Positions 60,561 through 64,000 of a DNA stretch of 64,000 bases are shown here, piece after piece; the stretch's first letter is position 1, and each line of letters starts with the position of its first letter. The DNA is taken from contig CP041667.1 of assembly GCA_007361935.1 (NCBI GenBank), positions 310,001 to 374,000 of the forward strand. Reading direction: 5' to 3'. Below the pieces are notes generated by a model. The model ran no database searches and was not told the DNA's origin. It saw nothing but the letters and a program-made list of their open reading frames with translations. The DNA is from Lachnospiraceae bacterium KGMB03038. Lineage in GTDB: Bacteria; Bacillota; Clostridia; Lachnospirales; Lachnospiraceae. The position numbers and the translations under genes were made by a program.

Positions 60561-61496
60561 ATGGAAAGAAAGAAGGTTGTCATTGCCCTTGGAGGAAATG
60601 CTCTTGGAAAAGATGTGGAAGAGCAGAAAGAAGCGGTAGCAAAGACGGCGAAGGTCATTGTTGACCTGGCCCAGCAGGGCCTGGATATCATTGTGACTCA
60701 TGGAAACGGTCCCCAGGTGGGGATGATCCAGGACGCCATGGACAATCTGGTATGTATGCATGAGAACTATAAGCAGATCCCTCTGCCCACCTGTGTGGCC
60801 ATGAGCCAGGGATATATTGGGATCGACCTGCAGAACGCCATCAAATACGAACTTTACGAGCGGAATATCGACGGCAAGGTATCCACTATCCTGGCCCAGG
60901 TAGAAGTGGATAAGGACGATGAGGCGTTCCAGCATCCAACTAAGCCTATTGGACGTTTCTTGAGCAAAGAGGAAGCGGAGGAAAATGAGGCTAACGGCGT
61001 TCGCTGTATGGAGGATGCCGGGAGGGGCTACCGTGTGGTAGTGGCCTCTCCTATGCCCAAAAGGATCCGGGAACTGGAGACGGTGCGCACCTTGGTAAAC
61101 GCGGGACATATTGTGATCACCTGTGGAGGCGGCGGAATTCCGGTAGTCAGTGAAAAAGGGAAATTGGTAGGAGTGAACGCGGTCATTGATAAGGACAATG
61201 CCAGCAGTCTTCTTGCTTCCCAGATTGGCGCGGATTACCTGGTGATCCTGACCGCGGTGGAGAAGGTGGCCATCAATTTTGGAAAAGAAAACCAGGAATG
61301 GCTTTCCGATCTGACGGTAGAACAGGCCAAAGAGTACATTGCCCAGGATCAGTTCGCGAAAGGATCTATGCTGCCTAAGATCGAGGCGGCTATCCGGTTC
61401 GCCCAGTCCGGCGAGGGGCGGCGTACGCTGATCACCCTGCTTGACAAGGCGGCTGACGGCATAGCCGGAAAGACGGGAACGGTGATCCATTCCTGA
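60561..61496 (+). CDS. arcC: carbamate kinase
   Basis: The 311-residue protein shows the full carbamate kinase set: VIALGGNALGK, VTHGNGPQVGMI, VVASPMPKRI, ITCGGGGIPVV and GVNAVIDKDNASSLLASQIGADYLVILTAVEKVAINFG. It converts carbamoyl phosphate and ADP to ATP, ammonia and CO2, the energy-yielding step of allantoin fermentation. In this context it takes the role of AllK. A hairpin terminator follows. Confidence 0.94.
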   Translation: MERKKVVIALGGNALGKDVEEQKEAVAKTAKVIVDLAQQGLDIIVTHGNGPQVGMIQDAMDNLVCMHENYKQIPLPTCVAMSQGYIGIDLQNAIKYELYERNIDGKVSTILAQVEVDKDDEAFQHPTKPIGRFLSKEEAEENEANGVRCMEDAGRGYRVVVASPMPKRIRELETVRTLVNAGHIVITCGGGGIPVVSEKGKLVGVNAVIDKDNASSLLASQIGADYLVILTAVEKVAINFGKENQEWLSDLTVEQAKEYIAQDQFAKGSMLPKIEAAIRFAQSGEGRRTLITLLDKAADGIAGKTGTVIHS

Positions 61497-61522
61497 GATA
61501 AAAAGAGTTGAAGTGAGATCAA

Positions 61523-61565
61523 AAAGGGAAGCTCCCGGCTGGAATGCCGGGAAGCTCCCTTTGAT
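61523..61565 (+). terminator. terminator after carbamate kinase
   Basis: GGGA-GCT-CCCGGC pairs with GCCGGG-AGC-TCCC (single-base bulges), flanked by A and T runs. Confidence 0.7.
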
Positions 61566-61590
61566 GTCATAAGAGAGTAGGAGACGGGAT

Positions 61591-63201
61591 ATGAATATAC
61601 CAACAAATCTGTTTATGTGGATAATGGCGTTTCTGCCGATTATCGTACTATTGATCTTGATGATAAAATTCCAGTGGGGAGCTACAGAAGCGGCGCCCAT
61701 TGGGCTTTTGATTACGATTTTTACAGGAATCGTGTTCTACAAGGCGGATCTTGCATTGATCGCTTCTCAGAGCGCGAAGGGAGTGTGGAGCGCGCTTCCC
61801 ATCCTGTTGATCATATGGACGGCCATTCTGATGTATCAGGTGGGGGATGAGGCAAAGGCATTTCTGGTAATCCGAAATGGAATGAGGAAACTGCTTCCCA
61901 ATGAACTCCTTCTGGTTCTGGCTATGGGCTGGGTGTTTGAAAGTTTTCTTCAGGGAATTACCGGATTTGGTGTTCCGGTGGCGGTGGGAGCGCCGCTTCT
62001 GATCGGCATCGGCGTAAAGCCCATGTGGGCGGTGATCATTCCGCTTCTGGGCCAGGCTTGGGGAAATACCTTTGGAACTTTGGCGGCCGGCTGGGATTCT
62101 CTTGCTATGTCAGCGGGATTGCAGGCCGGAAGCGGTGAGTATCTGGCGACAGCCCTCTGGGCGGCGGCGTTCCTGTGGTTCTGGGATGTGGTGACCGGAG
62201 CTGCGGTGTGCTGGTTCTACGGAAAGGGAAAGGCGGTAAAGAAGGGGCTTCCCGCGGTTATCGTCCTGACCTTGATCCAGGGCGGCGGAGAGTTAGCGCT
62301 GACTCAGGTGAATACCACCCTGTCCTGTTTTGTTCCGTCCTGTATCTCCCTGGTAGTGATCATGCTGCTGGGGCGGCTGAAGATGTATAAGGAAGAATGG
62401 AGCATCGCGGACAGCGGCATCATGAGGCGGGACTCAGTGGAAGGAGAAAACGACGACGCGCCGGCGGATATGACCTTGATCCAGGCGTTCGTTCCTTACA
62501 TCCTTTTGTCCGCTCTGACGCTGATCGTATTGCTGGTAAAACCGGTCAACACATTTTTGGGCCAGTTTACCATAGGCTTCGCCTTCCCGGAGACGGTTAC
62601 CGGATATGGCTATGTGAACGAAGCGGTGGAGAGTTATTCTCCGCTTGCGCCCTTTACCCATGCAAGCATGTTCCTTTTCATTGCGGCGATCATAGGAATC
62701 CTCTATTATAAGAGTCACGGATGGATCAAAGAAGGCGGTGTAAAGCGTGTGTTCATAAAATCCGTTTCTATGACTATGCCGTCCGGCATCGCGGTGATCG
62801 GGCTGGTCATCATGTCTATGATCATGAGCGGAACAGGACAGACGGTGGTGCTTTCAGACGGTATCGCGGGTGTGCTTGGAAAAGCATATGTGGTGCTGGC
62901 TCCATTTGTAGGACTTCTTGGAACCTTTATGACAGGAAGCAATATGAGCTCCAATATTCTCTTTGGCGACTTCCAAATGACCACAGCCAATCTTCTGTCT
63001 GTCAACAGTTCCGCGATTCTGGGAGCACAGACGGCTGGCGGCGCTATCGGCGCGGCGGTAAGCCCCAGCAAGATCATCCTTGGGACGACGACGGCAGGCA
63101 TCTTGGGCAGAGAAGGAGAAGTCATGAAAAAATTGCTTTCGATCACAGTTCCGGCAACGATCCTCATCGGCGCCGTTACCTTCCTGCTGATCTGCTTATA
63201 A
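61591..63201 (+). CDS. LctP-family (L-lactate permease type) transporter
   Basis: The 536-residue protein has about thirteen membrane helices and LctP blocks: WGATEAAPIGLLITIFTG, ESFLQGITGFGVPVAVGAPLLIGIGVKPMWAVIIPLLGQAWGNTFGTLAAGWDSL, and GSNMSSNILFGDFQ near the C-terminus. LctP proteins carry lactate and glycolate. Next to allantoin genes the substrate could be oxamate, glyoxylate or another 2-oxo/2-hydroxy acid, possibly as an exporter of the end product; this is inference. Confidence 0.85.
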   Translation: MNIPTNLFMWIMAFLPIIVLLILMIKFQWGATEAAPIGLLITIFTGIVFYKADLALIASQSAKGVWSALPILLIIWTAILMYQVGDEAKAFLVIRNGMRKLLPNELLLVLAMGWVFESFLQGITGFGVPVAVGAPLLIGIGVKPMWAVIIPLLGQAWGNTFGTLAAGWDSLAMSAGLQAGSGEYLATALWAAAFLWFWDVVTGAAVCWFYGKGKAVKKGLPAVIVLTLIQGGGELALTQVNTTLSCFVPSCISLVVIMLLGRLKMYKEEWSIADSGIMRRDSVEGENDDAPADMTLIQAFVPYILLSALTLIVLLVKPVNTFLGQFTIGFAFPETVTGYGYVNEAVESYSPLAPFTHASMFLFIAAIIGILYYKSHGWIKEGGVKRVFIKSVSMTMPSGIAVIGLVIMSMIMSGTGQTVVLSDGIAGVLGKAYVVLAPFVGLLGTFMTGSNMSSNILFGDFQMTTANLLSVNSSAILGAQTAGGAIGAAVSPSKIILGTTTAGILGREGEVMKKLLSITVPATILIGAVTFLLICL

Positions 63202-63226
63202 AGGGAAAATGGAGGTGTGGCATAAG

Positions 63227-63427
63227 ATGGAAAAGAATAGTTTTTTTAAGACAAAAGAAGGCGGGCTGACCATTGCGTTTCTTGCAATTATGGCGGCGTT
63301 TGGTATAATTATGGTAGGGCTTAACGCATCGAATGATGTGATATGTATGATCGGTTTTTTAGTGATTGTCGCAGCAATGCTGTATTCTCCATTTAAGGTC
63401 TATATCCTGGACCGGAGAAAGAAGTAA
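63227..63427 (+). CDS. small two-helix membrane protein
   Basis: The 66-residue protein starts at ATG 63227 behind GGAGG; ATG 63209 overlaps that site. Two hydrophobic helices (GGLTIAFLAIMAAFGIIMVGL and VICMIGFLVIVAAMLYSP) are followed by a basic end (DRRKK). It lies between the LctP gene and an amidohydrolase gene and may be a small accessory subunit. No family was recognised. Confidence 0.65.
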   Translation: MEKNSFFKTKEGGLTIAFLAIMAAFGIIMVGLNASNDVICMIGFLVIVAAMLYSPFKVYILDRRKK

Positions 63428-63463
63428 TCAACAGACCTATAAAGATCAAAGGAGGAAAAAACA

Positions 63464-64000
63464 ATGGGTGTTGAAGAGATTACGGGAAGAATTGCGAGAG
63501 ATTTGGAGCATTTGAAGAGCTTTACAGCGACTCCGGGAAATGGGTGTACCAGGCTTCCATTTACCAAAGAGGCGAGAGAAGCGGTCAACTACTTGAAAGA
63601 GATCATGGAAGAGGCGGGACTCGAAGTGAGAGAAGACGCGGCCGGCAATGTGATCGGCGTCCTGAAAGGAGAAGACTCCTCTAAGCCCTGTGTGATGATG
63701 GGATCTCACTATGATTCTGTGGTAAACGGCGGAGATTTCGATGGGATCGCGGGAGTGGTCTGCGCCATCGAGACAGCCAGGCTGCTGAAAGAAAAAGGAA
63801 TTGCTCCCAAGCGGGATTTTGTTGTGGTAGGTTTCTGCGATGAAGAAGGTATGCGCTTTGGAACCGGCTACTTTGGATCTGGCGCGATGCTGGGCCACAG
63901 AGATGTAGAATATTGTAAGAAATTCAAAGATACGGATGGAATCTCCATCTATGACGCTATGAAAGGCTATGGTCTGGATCCGGAGAAAGTAACAGACGCG
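63464..64000 (+). CDS. M20-family amidohydrolase (AllC/N-carbamoylase type), 5' part
   Basis: The gene starts at ATG 63464 behind AAAGGAGG and runs off the window; 179 codons are visible. GSHYDSVVNGGDFDGIAG (His, Asp ligands) and GFCDEEGMRFGTGYFGSGAM (Glu-Glu) identify the M20 allantoate/ureidoglycolate/N-carbamoyl hydrolase group. It is a clear paralogue of the gene at 41493 but diverged, so the two may act on different ureides. Confidence 0.85.
   Translation, partial: MGVEEITGRIARDLEHLKSFTATPGNGCTRLPFTKEAREAVNYLKEIMEEAGLEVREDAAGNVIGVLKGEDSSKPCVMMGSHYDSVVNGGDFDGIAGVVCAIETARLLKEKGIAPKRDFVVVGFCDEEGMRFGTGYFGSGAMLGHRDVEYCKKFKDTDGISIYDAMKGYGLDPEKVTDA

Noticed and set aside
60132..61700. 522-codon antisense frame opposite the fdrA fusion and carbamate kinase genes
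   Set aside because: It mirrors codon bias of well-identified genes and crosses their intergenic terminator; no recognisable domain.

Overview
The window looks like a low- to mid-GC Clostridia chromosome, most likely Lachnospiraceae. The evidence is AGGAGG-type ribosome binding sites, TTGACA/TATAAT promoters, a glgC-glgD pair, a Firmicutes rpmG-secE-nusG-rplKA / L10 leader-rplJL block, FeoA/FeoB with a short DtxR-like regulator, and a PucR-linked anaerobic allantoin pathway. All assignments were made by reading the sequence; no database search was run.

Layout. 1-3.1 kb: tail of an ABC exporter, a pentapeptide-repeat protein, a MATE exporter behind an attenuator-like leader, and a cytidylate-kinase-like protein. 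3.2-4.3 kb (minus): an ArsR-ferredoxin-NapH-like operon with a readable promoter and operator. 4.5-6 kb: an Rpn/PD-(D/E)XK protein and a DUF3842 protein. 6-9 kb: a 2-hydroxyacyl-CoA dehydratase-type subunit and a second subunit fused to its activating ATPase. 9.05-17 kb: larE-larB-larC followed by a five-gene nickel/peptide-type ABC importer, all behind a structured leader with a terminator; the importer probably supplies nickel for the nickel-pincer cofactor. 17-21 kb: ferritin, two unknown small proteins, glgC-glgD. 21.3-25.1 kb: ferrous-iron uptake (feoA, feoB and a Cys-rich/HMA accessory protein), a DtxR-family regulator and a Fur protein reduced to its DNA-binding domain. 25.2-28.7 kb: ribosomal/transcription operon with two L1-binding-site mimics and an L10 leader. 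28.7-35.1 kb: an AgrC/LytTR-type two-component system, a divergent aquaporin with LytTR-like boxes in its promoter, a split transketolase and an FGGY sugar kinase.

35.2-64 kb is a purine (allantoin) catabolic region disrupted by insertion sequences. It holds a PucR regulator, a 21-residue-repeat coiled-coil protein, and two identical IS1182-type elements in opposite orientation, one of them interrupted by an IS256-type element with an 8-bp target duplication. The elements bracket about 10.2 kb with allC-type amidohydrolase, an FAD oxidoreductase with EtfBA, allH (DUF2877), allB, an NCS1 permease and an unusual amidohydrolase. Beyond the second element lie two nearly identical allE copies flanking an alpha/beta hydrolase, allD, an fdrA-DUF1116 fusion (AllF+AllG), carbamate kinase, an LctP-type permease and a second AllC-type enzyme cut by the window edge. 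Together these genes can take allantoin through allantoate, ureidoglycine, ureidoglycolate and oxalurate to oxamate and carbamoyl phosphate, with ATP made by carbamate kinase. The role of the FAD/Etf module in this route is not explained by known pathways and is the most interesting functional question.
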